Shown: positions 36,799-46,778 of the stretch, in pieces | Layout: every line of letters begins with the position of its first letter | Position numbering within the stretch: the first letter of the stretch is position 1 | Assembly: GCF_030518195.1 (NCBI RefSeq) | Contig: NZ_JAULSC010000002.1 | Span: 62,001-126,000, forward strand | Source: Nocardioides cremeus | Lineage (GTDB): Bacteria > Actinomycetota > Actinomycetes > Propionibacteriales > Nocardioidaceae | Length of the DNA stretch: 64,000 nucleotides | Direction: 5' to 3' | Notes under the pieces: generated by a model | What the model was told of the DNA's origin: nothing | Seen by the model: only the letters and a program-made list of their open reading frames with translations | Database searches by the model: none | Program-made: the position numbers and the translations under genes

Positions 36799-38277
36799 TC
36801 AGCGCGCGGGCGCTGCCGGGACGTGGCCGAGCTCGGCGTTGTCGGCGTCGGCGAGGGCGCCGGCGCTGCGCGGCTCGCGGGAGTCGGGGATGCGGGCTCC
36901 GGCCAGGGCGGCGAGCGCCATCGCGCCGGCGAGCACCAGGAAGCCGACGACGTAGGCCCGCTCGGTCGGGTAGCCCGAGGCCAGCACGTCGGCGGTCAGG
37001 ATGCCGGCCATGACGGCCGAGCCCACGGCACCGCCGATGGTGCGGATGTTGGCGTTCATGCCGCTGGCCACCCCGGTCTGGTGCGCGGGCACCGCGCCGA
37101 TGACCACGCCGGCCAGGGACGAGAAGACGAACCCCGAGCTGAGCCCCTGCAGGGTGGTGGCCAGGTAGAGCTGCCAGGTGTGGTCGTGGAAGAGGGCCAC
37201 CGAGGCGAAGGCGACGGCGTTGCCGAGGGTGCCGGCCACGATCACGGTGCGCGCGCCCAGGCGGCGCACCAGGCGCGCGGTGACGAAGCCGACGAGGAAG
37301 CTGGCGACCGCCGAGGGCAGCAGCAGCGCCGCCGACTCGCTGATCGAGGCGCCGAAGCCGTAGCCGGTCTCGACGGGGCTCTGCAGGAACTGGGGCAGGA
37401 AGCCGAAGGAGGCGAACATCCCGAAGCCGACGAAGGCGGCCACCGCGTTGGCCGTCCACACGCCGCGCTGGCGCATCATCGTCATGTCGATCAGGGGCAC
37501 CGGCACGCGGGTCTCGACGCGCACCCAGGCCACCAGCAGGAGCGCCGCGGCGACGAGCAGGCCCACCACCCGCCCGGAGCCCCAGCCCCAGACGTTGCCC
37601 TGGCTGACGCCCAGCAGCAGGCAGACCAGCCACCCGGCCAGCAGCACCGCGGGCAGCACCGGGAGACGACCGGGGGTGCGCACCGGTGACTCGGGCACCA
37701 GCAGCAGGGCGCCCGCGCCGGCCAGCGCGGTGGCGATCATCGGCAGCCAGAACAACCACGTGAAGCCGAGCGTGTCGACCACCGGACCGGCGGCCACGAT
37801 GCCGACGCCGAAGCCGACGGCGGTCAGCGAGGCCATCACGCTCAGCGCGCCGTTGACCCGGCTCGGGGCGAACTCGTCGCGGATGACCCCGAAGGCCAGC
37901 GGCATCACGCCGCCGCCGACGCCCTGCACGGCTCGGGCGGCGACCAGCCAGCCGATGGTGGGGGAGAGCGCGGCGAGCGCCGAGCCGAGCGTGAGCAGGG
38001 CCAGGGCGATGACCAGGACGCGGCGCTTGCCGACCGCGTCACCCAGGCGACCGACCAGCGGCGTGGCGATGGAGGCCGAGAGCAGGTAGGCGGTCAGCAC
38101 CCAGGTGACGGTGGCCTGGTCGGTCTCGTACTCGACCTGCAGCTGGGCCAGCACCGGCACCACCAGCGACTGCAGCATCACGAACGACGCGACCGCCACC
38201 GCCAGGACGGCGAAGGTGACGCGCTCGTCGCCGCGCCGGCGCAGGGTCGAGAACGACGACCTCGTGAGCGACGGCAC
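36799..38277 (-). CDS. MFS transporter, DHA2 (14-helix) family
   Basis: 492 residues, about 14 helices. The motif GRLGDAVGKRRV (loop 2-3) and the WVLTAYLL region are typical of drug:H+ antiporters of the EmrB/QacA type. The GTG at 38277 with GAGGAGGAA before it is preferred over the more upstream frame. A palindrome in the leader (38296..38314) suggests control by a TetR- or MarR-type regulator not in the window. Confidence 0.87.
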   Translation of the reverse strand: MPSLTRSSFSTLRRRGDERVTFAVLAVAVASFVMLQSLVVPVLAQLQVEYETDQATVTWVLTAYLLSASIATPLVGRLGDAVGKRRVLVIALALLTLGSALAALSPTIGWLVAARAVQGVGGGVMPLAFGVIRDEFAPSRVNGALSVMASLTAVGFGVGIVAAGPVVDTLGFTWLFWLPMIATALAGAGALLLVPESPVRTPGRLPVLPAVLLAGWLVCLLLGVSQGNVWGWGSGRVVGLLVAAALLLVAWVRVETRVPVPLIDMTMMRQRGVWTANAVAAFVGFGMFASFGFLPQFLQSPVETGYGFGASISESAALLLPSAVASFLVGFVTARLVRRLGARTVIVAGTLGNAVAFASVALFHDHTWQLYLATTLQGLSSGFVFSSLAGVVIGAVPAHQTGVASGMNANIRTIGGAVGSAVMAGILTADVLASGYPTERAYVVGFLVLAGAMALAALAGARIPDSREPRSAGALADADNAELGHVPAAPAR

Positions 38278-38295
38278 CCGGTTCCTCCTCGGTGA

Positions 38296-38314
38296 TGGTT
38301 GTGCCTGACAACCA
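38296..38314. promoter_or_regulatory. Palindromic operator candidate upstream of the DHA2 pump
   Basis: TGGTTGT-GCCTG-ACAACCA, a perfect 7-bp inverted repeat, lies 19 bases before the start codon. Confidence 0.4.
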
Positions 38315-38349
38315 AGCACCCGGGGAGTGTAGCCCGGCGCCGGAGGCGC

Positions 38350-38709
38350 TCAGGCCTTCCGGTCGACCAGCAGCGCGACGGCGTTGAGCCCCGCCCAGCC
38401 CAGGGTCACGCCCATCACCTTGCGCCGCACGTCGCCCTCGGTGCGGGCGGCCAGCAGTGCGCAGTCGCCGAGGTCGGCGGCGATCCGGATCGCCATCGCG
38501 GCCTTGACCACGCGCGGCGACCCGAACACGCCCGCGGCGCTCACGGCGAGGTCGCGCACGCCGTAGGACTGCGAGAGCAGCTCGAGCCCATCGCGGTCGC
38601 CGGCCTGGGAGCCCAGGGCGTCGGGCAGGTGGGAGGGACGGGCCAGGGCATAGGCGCCGTACGACGCGGTGGCGGCGGACAGGGCACGGGACAGCTTCAT
38701 GGTGGGCAT
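38350..38709 (-). CDS. Small membrane-associated protein, unknown (DUF4267-like)
   Basis: 119 residues with two to four weakly hydrophobic helices. The segment YGVRDLAVSAAGVFGSPRVVKAAMAIRIAADLGDCALL resembles DUF4267-type proteins. The function is unknown. ATG at 38709, with a second ATG three codons later. Confidence 0.65.
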   Translation of the reverse strand: MPTMKLSRALSAATASYGAYALARPSHLPDALGSQAGDRDGLELLSQSYGVRDLAVSAAGVFGSPRVVKAAMAIRIAADLGDCALLAARTEGDVRRKVMGVTLGWAGLNAVALLVDRKA

Positions 38710-38744
38710 GGCCTCGACGGTAGGTCGCGGGCTGGGCCCGGCGC

Positions 38745-40370
38745 TTACCCGCCGGGGGTCGCGGACCGGTTGAGCCGGGCCAGTAGCCCGGCCCCGGCAC
38801 GCACGGGGGCGTGCAGCCGGTGGTGCAGCAGCGCGGCACGGGCCGCGTTGGCGCCGGGTGCGCCGTGGACCCCGCCGCTCGGGTGCGCCGAGCTCGAGCC
38901 CAGGTAGAGACCCCCGATCCCGGTCTCGGGGCGGCCCAGCCCCGGCACCGGCCGCAGCACCAGCATCTGGTGCAGCTGGGAGGTGCCGCCGTTGACGGCG
39001 CCGCCGACGAGGTTGGCGTTGCGCTCCTGCAGGTCGCGGGGGCCCAGCACCCGCCGGGCGAGCACGCGGTCGCCGAAGCCCGGGGCGAGCTCCTCGATCC
39101 GCGCCTCGACGCGGTCACCGAAGCGCTCCACGTCGTCGCGGCCCCAGCGGGCACCCACCGACTGGGGCACGTGGGTGTAGGCCCACAGCGACTCGGTGCC
39201 GGCCGGGCTGCGGGTCGGGTCGCTGGTGGTCATCTGCCCGGCGAGCAGGAAGGGGCGCTCCGGCACTCCGCCGGCCGCGACCTCGGCCAGCGCGCCCTGC
39301 AGCTGCGAGAGCGAGTCGCCCACGTGGAAGGAGCCCGGCGCGACCGCGGGCGCCCCGGCCCAGGGGATCGGCCCCGAGAGCGCCCAGTCGACCTTGACCG
39401 TGGCGGGGTCGAGCTCGAAGGACCGCATGCCGCGCGCGACCCGGGAGGGCAGGTCGGCGGGGTCGAGGAGGCGGCCGTAGAGCAACGGCGCCGACACGTC
39501 GGCGACCACGGCGCGGCGGGCGGCGTACCGCTCGCCCTCCCGGGTGCGCACCGCCACGGCCCGGCCGCCCCGCACCTCGACGGACTCGACCTCGGTGCCC
39601 AGCAGCACTCGGCCACCACGGGACTCGAGGCGACGGGCCATCGCCTCGGTCAGCCGGCCGGCGCCGCCCTCGGGCACCGGGAAGCCGACGCTCTGGGCCA
39701 GCATCGTCATGATCAGGCCGAAGGCGCCCGAGCCGGTGGAGTCGAGCGGGATGTCGGCGTGGCCCGCGCTGCCCGCGATCAGCGTTCGGGCGCCGCGACC
39801 ACCGAAGCGGGGGGCGCCGAACGACGCCGCCGGCGTGAGCAGCTCGCGGACCAGGTGCAGGCCGCCCGCGCCGGGCAGCCGCGACAGCAGCCGAGCCCCC
39901 CCGCGCACCGGCGGGAACGGGTCGAGCAGGGCCGACAGCAGGGGCTCGCCCACCCGGTCCCAGGTGCGGCACAGCTCGAGCCACGCCTCGCCGTCGCCGG
40001 GGTGCTCGTCGTCGAGGCCGGCCGCGGTGTCATGGCGGTCGGGGTGCACCAGGGCCCAGCCGCCGTCGGGGAACGGGTGGCCCAGCGGGGCCGGTGGGTG
40101 CCGCCAGCGCAGGCCGTGCTCCTCCAGGCCCAGGCCGGAGATCACGGGCGAGGCGGCAGCGAAGGGGTAGAAGGCGCTGAAGGTGTCGTGCACGAACCCG
40201 GGGTGCACCTCGGTGTCGCTGCGCACCGCGCCGCCGACCTGGTCCTGCTGCTCGACGACCAGCACCGACCAGCCGGCGTCGGCCAGCAGGTTGGCGGCGA
40301 CCAGGCCGTTGTGGCCGGCGCCGACGACGACCGCGTCATGACCGGGGCTCCCGGGACTCGAGGTGCTCAC
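38745..40370 (-). CDS. FAD-dependent oxidoreductase (phytoene desaturase-like)
   Basis: 541 residues. The dinucleotide-binding VVVGAGHNGLVAANLLADAGWSVLVVEQ is followed by the family's GGAVRSDT. The C-terminal part (GLYLGSSSAHPSGGVHGAPG) is typical of the NAD(P)/FAD proteins related to CrtI and to pyridine nucleotide-disulfide oxidoreductase PYROXD2. The substrate is unknown. The GTG at 40370 is the best start, with only a closely spaced GGGAG. Confidence 0.85.
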   Translation of the reverse strand: MSTSSPGSPGHDAVVVGAGHNGLVAANLLADAGWSVLVVEQQDQVGGAVRSDTEVHPGFVHDTFSAFYPFAAASPVISGLGLEEHGLRWRHPPAPLGHPFPDGGWALVHPDRHDTAAGLDDEHPGDGEAWLELCRTWDRVGEPLLSALLDPFPPVRGGARLLSRLPGAGGLHLVRELLTPAASFGAPRFGGRGARTLIAGSAGHADIPLDSTGSGAFGLIMTMLAQSVGFPVPEGGAGRLTEAMARRLESRGGRVLLGTEVESVEVRGGRAVAVRTREGERYAARRAVVADVSAPLLYGRLLDPADLPSRVARGMRSFELDPATVKVDWALSGPIPWAGAPAVAPGSFHVGDSLSQLQGALAEVAAGGVPERPFLLAGQMTTSDPTRSPAGTESLWAYTHVPQSVGARWGRDDVERFGDRVEARIEELAPGFGDRVLARRVLGPRDLQERNANLVGGAVNGGTSQLHQMLVLRPVPGLGRPETGIGGLYLGSSSAHPSGGVHGAPGANAARAALLHHRLHAPVRAGAGLLARLNRSATPGG

Positions 40371-40435
40371 CGCTCCCACGGTGCCAGCCGTCCGGTGACC
40401 ACGCACCACCCGCACCGGCGGTCCGGCGTCGGTGC

Positions 40436-41632
40436 TCAGGCCCCGGGCAGCTCGAACCACAGCGCGGCGCCTGCGCCCGCAGGGCCGTCGTCGACGCCGC
40501 ACCGCCCGCCGTGGGCGTGCACGATCCGGGCGACGGTGGCCAGGCCGATCCCGTGCCCCTGGCCGTCACCGGCGCGGGCGAAGAGGTCGAAGACCCGGGC
40601 TCTGCGCTCCACCGGGATGCCCACGCCGTTGTCGAGCACCGTGACCCGCACCCGGTCGTCCTCCCGGGTCGCGCTGACCGCCACCTCGGGCGGGTGCCCC
40701 GGGCGCGCGAACTTGCGGGCGTTCTGGAGCAGGTTCTGCAGCACCAGGCTCACCTGGGCCGGGTCCCCGAGCACCGTGGGCAGGAGTCCGACGTCGACGC
40801 GTCCGCCCGAGCGCTCCCACTGGTCGCGCTCGTCGCAGACCAGCTGCTCGACCTGGGCGCGCAGGTCGACCACCTCGTGGCGCGGCGGCTCGTGCGCCAG
40901 GTCGTGCAGGCGCAGGGTGCCCTCGACCATGCCGCGCATCCGCTCCACCGAGCGCGAGGCCATCGCCAGCACCGACGACCGGGTCGGCACGTCGAGCCCG
41001 TCGCCCTCGAGCATCCCCAGGCTCATGGTGAGCGTCGCCAGCGGTGACTGCAGGTCGTGGCTGATCTGCGCGGCGATCGCCACGACGTCGGCGGTCGGGG
41101 GCTGGCTGGGTGCGAGGCGGCGCAGCCGCAGCTCGAGGATGCGGTTGGCCGCCACCGCCAGCGTCGCCAGCACCCGCCGCTGCTCCTCGTCGAGCTGGTG
41201 GGGACGGGTGCCGAAGAGGCAGAAGCGGCCGACCTCCTGCCCGCCGGACGTGGTCAGCGGCGCCGAGGCGTAGAAGCGCACCACCGCCCGCTCCCCGGTG
41301 ACCAGCGGTGAGTCCTGCAGGTGCGGGTCGAGCGTGGTGTCGGGCACCTCGAAGAGGCCGGGCACGCCACGCGCTCGGCGGCACAGCGCCTCGGCGTACG
41401 GCGTCGTGAACGCATCGGTGCCGACGGTGACGGGGTAGTGGAAGGACTCGTCGTCGGCGACGGCCAGCGCCGCGACCTCCACGCCGGTCAGGTCGGCGGC
41501 CAGGGCGAGCAGGTCGGACAGGTCGGCGTCGGTGACCGCGCGCAGGGCGGTCAGTGCGCGCTCGGCCGTGCCCCGGTCGGCCAGACCGGCATGGCCGTCC
41601 ACCGCCGAGGCGGTGCCGCGCTCGTGCGCCAT
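40436..41632 (-). CDS. Sensor histidine kinase with GAF domain
   Basis: 398 residues, cytosolic. A GAF domain (~30-170) precedes a HisKA domain with H192 (QISHDLQSPLATL). The ATPase domain contains NLLQNARKFA, VLDNGVGIP and GHGIGLATVARIV. The ATG at 41632 has GGGAGG before it. No response regulator is adjacent. It stands alone between an FAD enzyme gene and tRNA-Lys. Confidence 0.88.
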   Translation of the reverse strand: MAHERGTASAVDGHAGLADRGTAERALTALRAVTDADLSDLLALAADLTGVEVAALAVADDESFHYPVTVGTDAFTTPYAEALCRRARGVPGLFEVPDTTLDPHLQDSPLVTGERAVVRFYASAPLTTSGGQEVGRFCLFGTRPHQLDEEQRRVLATLAVAANRILELRLRRLAPSQPPTADVVAIAAQISHDLQSPLATLTMSLGMLEGDGLDVPTRSSVLAMASRSVERMRGMVEGTLRLHDLAHEPPRHEVVDLRAQVEQLVCDERDQWERSGGRVDVGLLPTVLGDPAQVSLVLQNLLQNARKFARPGHPPEVAVSATREDDRVRVTVLDNGVGIPVERRARVFDLFARAGDGQGHGIGLATVARIVHAHGGRCGVDDGPAGAGAALWFELPGA

Positions 41633-41793
41633 GGGTCCTCCCAGCCCCGTGCCGCTTCGTCCCTCCACGAAAGCGACCCGGGTCGAGGCTACGACGGGGG
41701 AGGCCCCGGAGCCGGCAGGACGGTAAAAGGCGGCCGTGGTGGACCAGGGCCGGTCCAGACCGGGCCGGCGGGAGCGCGGGCCGGGTGGAAGCA

Positions 41794-41830
41794 CTCGAGG
41801 CCCTCCGCATCTCTGCGTGAGGGCCTCGAG
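41794..41830 (-). terminator. Terminator hairpin of tRNA-Lys
   Basis: CTCGAGGCCCTC and GAGGGCCTCGAG pair perfectly (12 bp), with an inner CGCA/TGCG stem. It lies 13 bases past the tRNA-Lys 3' end on the minus strand. Confidence 0.7.
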
Positions 41831-41842
41831 CGTGGTGATCGG

Positions 41843-41915
<73 letters not shown>

Positions 41916-41981
41916 GTGGTGAAGCGACGTGAACGTTACCAGCGGCCGGCGCGGAGTCGAAATCGAGGGGCCCTGGTCGGC

Positions 41982-43565
41982 TCAGCGGGCCTCGAGGACG
42001 GCCTGCGCGGCGTGGTGGCCGCCCAGGCCGGAGACGGCTCCGCCGCGGCGGCTGCCCGAGCCGCACAGCAGGACCTGGTCGACGCCGGTGGCCACGCCCC
42101 ACTGCTGGGCGGGGGTGTCGAGCCGGGCGCGGGGCGGCGCCCATGGCCAGTCGAGGTCGCCGTGGAAGATGTGCCCGCCCGGCATGGCGAGGTCGGCCTC
42201 GATGTCCTGGGGGATCTTGGCCTCGATGCACGGGTTGCCCTCGGCGTCGCGCGCCACGACCGAGGAGATCGGCTCGACCAGGTGCTCGTCGAGCGAGGCC
42301 AGCGCTCGCTCGACCGCCAGCCGCTTCGCGGCCTCCCCGTCGTGCTCGAAGAGCGTCGCGGGGGTGTGCAGCCCGAAGTAGGTCATCGTGTGCGTTCCCG
42401 GGGCGGCCGAGCCCAGGATGGAGGGGTCGCTCAGCGAGTGGCAGTAGACCTCGCCGGGCATCCGGGTGGGCACCCGGCCGGCGGCCGCGTCGGCCCACGC
42501 CTGCTCGATCTCGGTGTAGTCCTCGGCCAGGTGCAGCGTGCCGGCGAAGGCCACCTCGGGGTCGACCCCCGAGCGCAGCCGGGGCAGCCGGTCGAGGAGC
42601 AGGTTGATCTTCAGCTGTGCGCCCACCGGCTTCGAGGCGGCGTCCTCGGGCTCGCCGAGCAGGATCCGCAGCACCCAGGGCGCCACGTTGGCCAGCACCG
42701 TGGTGGCGGTGACGGTGCGCGGGCCGTCGCCGGTGTGCACGTCGACCTCGGCGGGGGAGCCCTCGCCGGGGCGGATGGCGGAGACGCCGGCCGAGGTGAG
42801 CACCTCGGCCCCGGCACCGATGGCCGCGCGAGCCATTGCGTCGGTCACCGCACCCATGCCCCCCACCGGCACCCGCCACTCGCCGGTGCCGTTGCCGACG
42901 AGGTGGTAGAGGAAGCACCGGTTCTGCACCAGCGAGGGGTCGTGCAGCGACGCGAAGGTGCCGATCAGCGCGTCGGTGCCGATCACCCCGCGCACGGTGT
43001 CGTCGGCGAAGCGCCGCTCGATGGCCTCGGCCAGCGGGCGCTCGACGATGTCGCGCCAGATGGTGGGGTCGACCTGCTCGCGCAGGTCGCGCTCGTGCGG
43101 CAGCGGCGCGAGCAGCGTGGGGGCGACCACCTCGGCCAGCCGACCGACGCCGGCGTAGAAGTCGCACCACGCGGCGTACTCGTCGTCGCCGCCGGTGAGC
43201 TCGCGGAACGAGCGCGCGGTCTCCTCACCCTCGGGGCGCTGGACCATCAGGCCGCCGGGCGTGCCGTCGCGCAGGGTCGGGGTGTACGACGCGGTGCGGC
43301 GCGAGGTGAGCCGCACGTCGAGGTCGAGGTCGCGCACCAGATCGTCGGGCATCACCGAGACCAGGTAGGAGTAGCGGGAGAGCCGCACGTCGTGACCGCT
43401 GAAGGCCGGGGCCGACACCGCGGCGCCGCCGGTGTGGTCTAGGCGCTCGAGCACGAGCACCGAGAGGCCGGCGCGGGCGAGGTAGGCGGCGGCGGTCAGG
43501 CCGTTGTGGCCACCGCCGACCACGGCGACGTCGTAGTGGGTGCGCGAGGGGGAGGCCGGACTCAT
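41982..43565 (-). CDS. FAD-dependent oxidoreductase (phytoene desaturase-like), second
   Basis: 527 residues. N-terminal VAVVGGGHNGLTAAAYLARAGLSVLVLERL binds FAD; GGAAVSAPAFSG follows, and the C-terminus has CGSGSRRGGAVSGLGGHHAA. It is the same broad family as the product of 38745..40370 but clearly a different subgroup. The ATG at 43565 begins the family N-terminus; the frame stays open far upstream only because of high GC. Confidence 0.87.
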   Translation of the reverse strand: MSPASPSRTHYDVAVVGGGHNGLTAAAYLARAGLSVLVLERLDHTGGAAVSAPAFSGHDVRLSRYSYLVSVMPDDLVRDLDLDVRLTSRRTASYTPTLRDGTPGGLMVQRPEGEETARSFRELTGGDDEYAAWCDFYAGVGRLAEVVAPTLLAPLPHERDLREQVDPTIWRDIVERPLAEAIERRFADDTVRGVIGTDALIGTFASLHDPSLVQNRCFLYHLVGNGTGEWRVPVGGMGAVTDAMARAAIGAGAEVLTSAGVSAIRPGEGSPAEVDVHTGDGPRTVTATTVLANVAPWVLRILLGEPEDAASKPVGAQLKINLLLDRLPRLRSGVDPEVAFAGTLHLAEDYTEIEQAWADAAAGRVPTRMPGEVYCHSLSDPSILGSAAPGTHTMTYFGLHTPATLFEHDGEAAKRLAVERALASLDEHLVEPISSVVARDAEGNPCIEAKIPQDIEADLAMPGGHIFHGDLDWPWAPPRARLDTPAQQWGVATGVDQVLLCGSGSRRGGAVSGLGGHHAAQAVLEAR

Positions 43566-43691
43566 CGGGCCAAGGTAGTCGAGCGCGTGCCTCGACAAAT
43601 CCTCGGTGTCGCGCGTGTCGTGGGCGGGTGCGGGTGTCACGATGGGCCCGGCGCGGCAGGGGAGCCGCCGCCGTCCTGGGAAGGGAGCGTC

Positions 43692-45749
43692 GTGCCGACG
43701 AGCTCGACGAGCGCCACCGGTTGGCCCGGTTGGCCCGGCTGGCCCGGCTGGCTCGGCCGCTGGGAGGTCCGCGTGGCGGCCCTGCTCGGGGTGGTCGTGC
43801 TGCTGGGCCTGGCCGCGGTGCGCGCGGCCCCCGACGACGGCCACGTGATCGGCATCTGGCCCGTGGGGGTGGCGACGGGCGTGCTGGTGCTGGCCCCGCG
43901 TCGCCACGCGCCGGCGCTGCTGGGCGTGGTGCTGGCGCTGGCCCTGCTCACGCTCTCGTTCTCCGCCCGCCCGGCCGGGGTCGTCGCCGGCTACACCGCC
44001 ACGATCGGGCTGGAGACGTGGCTGGTCTCGCGGGTGCTGCTGGGGGGCGCGGAGGGTCCGTGGCGGCTCCGGGCCGACCGGGACCTGCGCCGCTACCTGG
44101 GCGCCTGCCTCCTCGGTGGGCTGGTCGGCCTCGTCGGCGGCGCGCTGACCTCGGCCGTGACCGGCTTCGGCGATCCGGGCTTCGTCGGGCTGGCCCTGGG
44201 CGCCTCCCACCTGGCCTCCCAGCTGGTGCTCACCCCGTTGTGGGCCCGGCTGCCCACCCACGGCCCCCTGGCCCGTCGTCCCGAGCGGGTGCTGCAGTGG
44301 GTCGCGGTGCTCGTCCTCGCGCCCGCCGTGCTGGCCCCGGCGATGTTCCCCTCCGTGGTCTTCGTGCTGGTCCCGCTGCTGGCCTGGAGCGCCCTGCGGG
44401 TCAGCCCGCGCCAGGCGCTGGCCCAGCTCGTGGTGGTGCTGGGCGTGGCCATCGCGATGACCACGGCGGGCCGGGGCCCCTTCGCCGACGTGCCGGTGCT
44501 GCTCGACCTGCCGCGCGACGTGCGGTCCGTCCTGCTCGCGGCGTACGCCGCCACCTGCGCGCTGATCGTGGTGCCGTTGCTGCTGCGCGTCGGCGAGAGC
44601 GTCGAGGCGGCGCGGGCAGCGGCGGCCGAGCGCGACACGCTGGGCCGGATCGTGCAGAGCGCCACGGGGATGGCCATCATCGGCGCCGACCGCCAGGGTC
44701 GGATCACCCTGTTCAACCCGGGGGCCGAGCGGCTGCTGGGCTGGTCGGCGCGCGAGGCCGCGGGCCTGTCGACGCAGGTCCTGCACACCGCCGAGCAGGT
44801 CAGCGCCAAGGCCCACGAGCTCGAGGTCGACGACGACTTCGCCAGCGTCTCGGCGCGGATGCTCGAGCCCGACATGGCCGGGGCCGACATGGGCTTCGTG
44901 CGCAAGGACGGCACCGAGCGCACCCACTCGATGACGCTGGGGCGCATCACCGACCAGGCGGGCCGGGTGCTGGGCTACGTCAGCACCTCCGAGGACGTCA
45001 CCGACCGGGTGGCTGCCGAGGAGGCGCTGCGCGACGCGCTGGCGCGCATGCAGGAGGTCGATGCCGTCAAGGACGCCTTCGTCTCGAGCGTCAGCCACGA
45101 GCTGCGCACCCCGATCACCAGCATCCAGGGCTACCTCGAGCTGCTCGGCGACGGCTCCTTCGGCGACCTGAGCGCGCAGCAGCGCTCGGCGGTCGCCAAG
45201 GTGGCGGCCAACAGCGAGCGGCTGCTGGTCCTCATCGACGACCTGCTCACCCTCTCGAGGGTCCAGGAGTCGGGACTGGGGCTCGAGGACAAGGTGCTCG
45301 ACCTGGTCGCCGTCGTGCGGGCCGGCTGCGCGGTCGTCTCGCCCGGCGGCGAGCGGGCCGGCGTGCCGATCGGCGTCGAGGTGCCCGACGTGCCGGTGCC
45401 CTTCCTCGGCGACCGCGACATGCTCGAGCGCGTGGTCATCAACCTGGTCGGCAACGCGGTCAAGTTCACCCCGCGCGGCGGCCGTGTCGAGGTCGCCCTG
45501 CGCTGCCACGAGCAGGGCAGCACGATCACCGTCGCCGACACCGGCATCGGGATCCCGCTCGCCGAGCAGGACCGTCTCTTCAGTCGGTTCTTCCGTTCCT
45601 CGCTGGCCCAGGCGCAGGCGATCCCCGGCAGCGGCCTGGGCCTCTCGATCGCGCACTCGGTGGTGACCCAGCACGGCGGCACGCTGCGCGCGGAGTCGGA
45701 GCCCGGCGCCGGCACCACGTTCGTGGTGGAGCTGCCGTCGATGGTCTGA
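43692..45749 (+). CDS. Membrane sensor histidine kinase (MASE1-like, PAS)
   Basis: 685 residues. After a short run of PGW repeats, eight or so membrane helices (~25-300, MASE1-like) sense an unknown signal. A PAS domain follows (~315-445), then HisKA with H469 (SVSHELRTPITS) and an ATPase domain (NLVGNAVKFTP, DTGIGIP, GSGLGLSIAHSVV). The GTG at 43692 has GGAAGGGAG before it. No partner regulator is adjacent. Confidence 0.88.
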   Translation: MPTSSTSATGWPGWPGWPGWLGRWEVRVAALLGVVVLLGLAAVRAAPDDGHVIGIWPVGVATGVLVLAPRRHAPALLGVVLALALLTLSFSARPAGVVAGYTATIGLETWLVSRVLLGGAEGPWRLRADRDLRRYLGACLLGGLVGLVGGALTSAVTGFGDPGFVGLALGASHLASQLVLTPLWARLPTHGPLARRPERVLQWVAVLVLAPAVLAPAMFPSVVFVLVPLLAWSALRVSPRQALAQLVVVLGVAIAMTTAGRGPFADVPVLLDLPRDVRSVLLAAYAATCALIVVPLLLRVGESVEAARAAAAERDTLGRIVQSATGMAIIGADRQGRITLFNPGAERLLGWSAREAAGLSTQVLHTAEQVSAKAHELEVDDDFASVSARMLEPDMAGADMGFVRKDGTERTHSMTLGRITDQAGRVLGYVSTSEDVTDRVAAEEALRDALARMQEVDAVKDAFVSSVSHELRTPITSIQGYLELLGDGSFGDLSAQQRSAVAKVAANSERLLVLIDDLLTLSRVQESGLGLEDKVLDLVAVVRAGCAVVSPGGERAGVPIGVEVPDVPVPFLGDRDMLERVVINLVGNAVKFTPRGGRVEVALRCHEQGSTITVADTGIGIPLAEQDRLFSRFFRSSLAQAQAIPGSGLGLSIAHSVVTQHGGTLRAESEPGAGTTFVVELPSMV

Positions 45750-45830
45750 CGCGGAATATCCAACATTCAACTACCGTTGCCCGAGAGTCCCCGTCCCAGC
45801 AGCTCCCTGCAACGAAGCGAGGTGGGCAGC

Positions 45831-46778
45831 ATGCCCGCGATCACCGTCGACGACCTCACCACCCTGGCCAGGCTGGGCTCGCCCGGCCTCGGCGACCAGC
45901 CGCGCCCGGTGCTGCAGGTCAGCACCGCGCCCCAGGGCCACGAGGGGGAGGGCTTCCCGGTGCGCCGTGCCTTCGCCGGCATCGACCTCGCGCTGCTCGA
46001 CCCGTTCATCATGATGGACCAGATGGGCGAGGTGGAGTACGCACCCGGTGAGCCGCGCGGCACCGCCTGGCACCCCCACCGCGGCTTCGAGACCGTGACC
46101 TACATGATCGACGGCGTCTTCGACCACCGCGACTCCCACGGCGGCGGCGGGTCGATCACCAACGGCGACACCCAGTGGATGACGGCGGGCTCCGGCCTGC
46201 TGCACATCGAGACGCCGCCCGAGTGGCTGGTGCAGTCCGGCGGGCTCTTCCACGGCATCCAGCTGTGGGTGAACCTGCCGCGCAGCGCCAAGATGAGCGA
46301 CCCGCGCTACCAGGACATCCGCTCCGGCGAGGTGCGGCTGCTCACGACCCCCGACGCCGGAGCACTGGTGCGGGTCATCGCCGGCACCGTGGCCGGGCAT
46401 GCCGGCCCGGGTGCGACGTACACGCCGATGAGCCTGGTGCACGCCACCGTCGAGCCGGGGGCCCGGCTCGAGCTGCCCTGGGACGTCGAGCACAACGCAC
46501 TGGTCTACGTGCTCAGCGGACAGGGCTCGGTCGGCGTCGAGGAGCGCCCGCTGCGTACCGGCCAGACCGCCGTGCTCGGCGCCGGCGACTACCTCAGCGT
46601 CAGCGCCGCCGCCCGCCAGGACAGCCGTACGCCGGCCCTCGACGTGGTCGTCCTCGGCGGGCGCCCGATCCGCGAGGCGCTCGCCTGGGCCGGGCCGTTC
46701 GTGATGAACACCCGCGCCGAGGTGATGGAGGCCTACCAGGACTTCCAGAGCGGGCGCTTCGGCCACGTGCCGGCCTGA
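45831..46778 (+). CDS. Pirin family protein
   Basis: 315 residues, two cupin domains. The metal-binding motif of the first cupin is HPHRGFETVTYMIDG with a later His in DHRDSHGGGGSI. Pirins are iron proteins, some with quercetinase activity and some acting in regulation; which applies is not clear. The ATG at 45831 follows GAGGTGG. Its last 46 bases overlap the end of the facing GNAT gene. Confidence 0.9.
   Translation: MPAITVDDLTTLARLGSPGLGDQPRPVLQVSTAPQGHEGEGFPVRRAFAGIDLALLDPFIMMDQMGEVEYAPGEPRGTAWHPHRGFETVTYMIDGVFDHRDSHGGGGSITNGDTQWMTAGSGLLHIETPPEWLVQSGGLFHGIQLWVNLPRSAKMSDPRYQDIRSGEVRLLTTPDAGALVRVIAGTVAGHAGPGATYTPMSLVHATVEPGARLELPWDVEHNALVYVLSGQGSVGVEERPLRTGQTAVLGAGDYLSVSAAARQDSRTPALDVVVLGGRPIREALAWAGPFVMNTRAEVMEAYQDFQSGRFGHVPA

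Noticed and set aside
43566..45770. Minus-strand frame extending the second FAD oxidoreductase to 1262 residues
   Set aside because: The upstream part is antisense to the MASE1-like sensor kinase gene and low in complexity; the family N-terminus starts at 43565.
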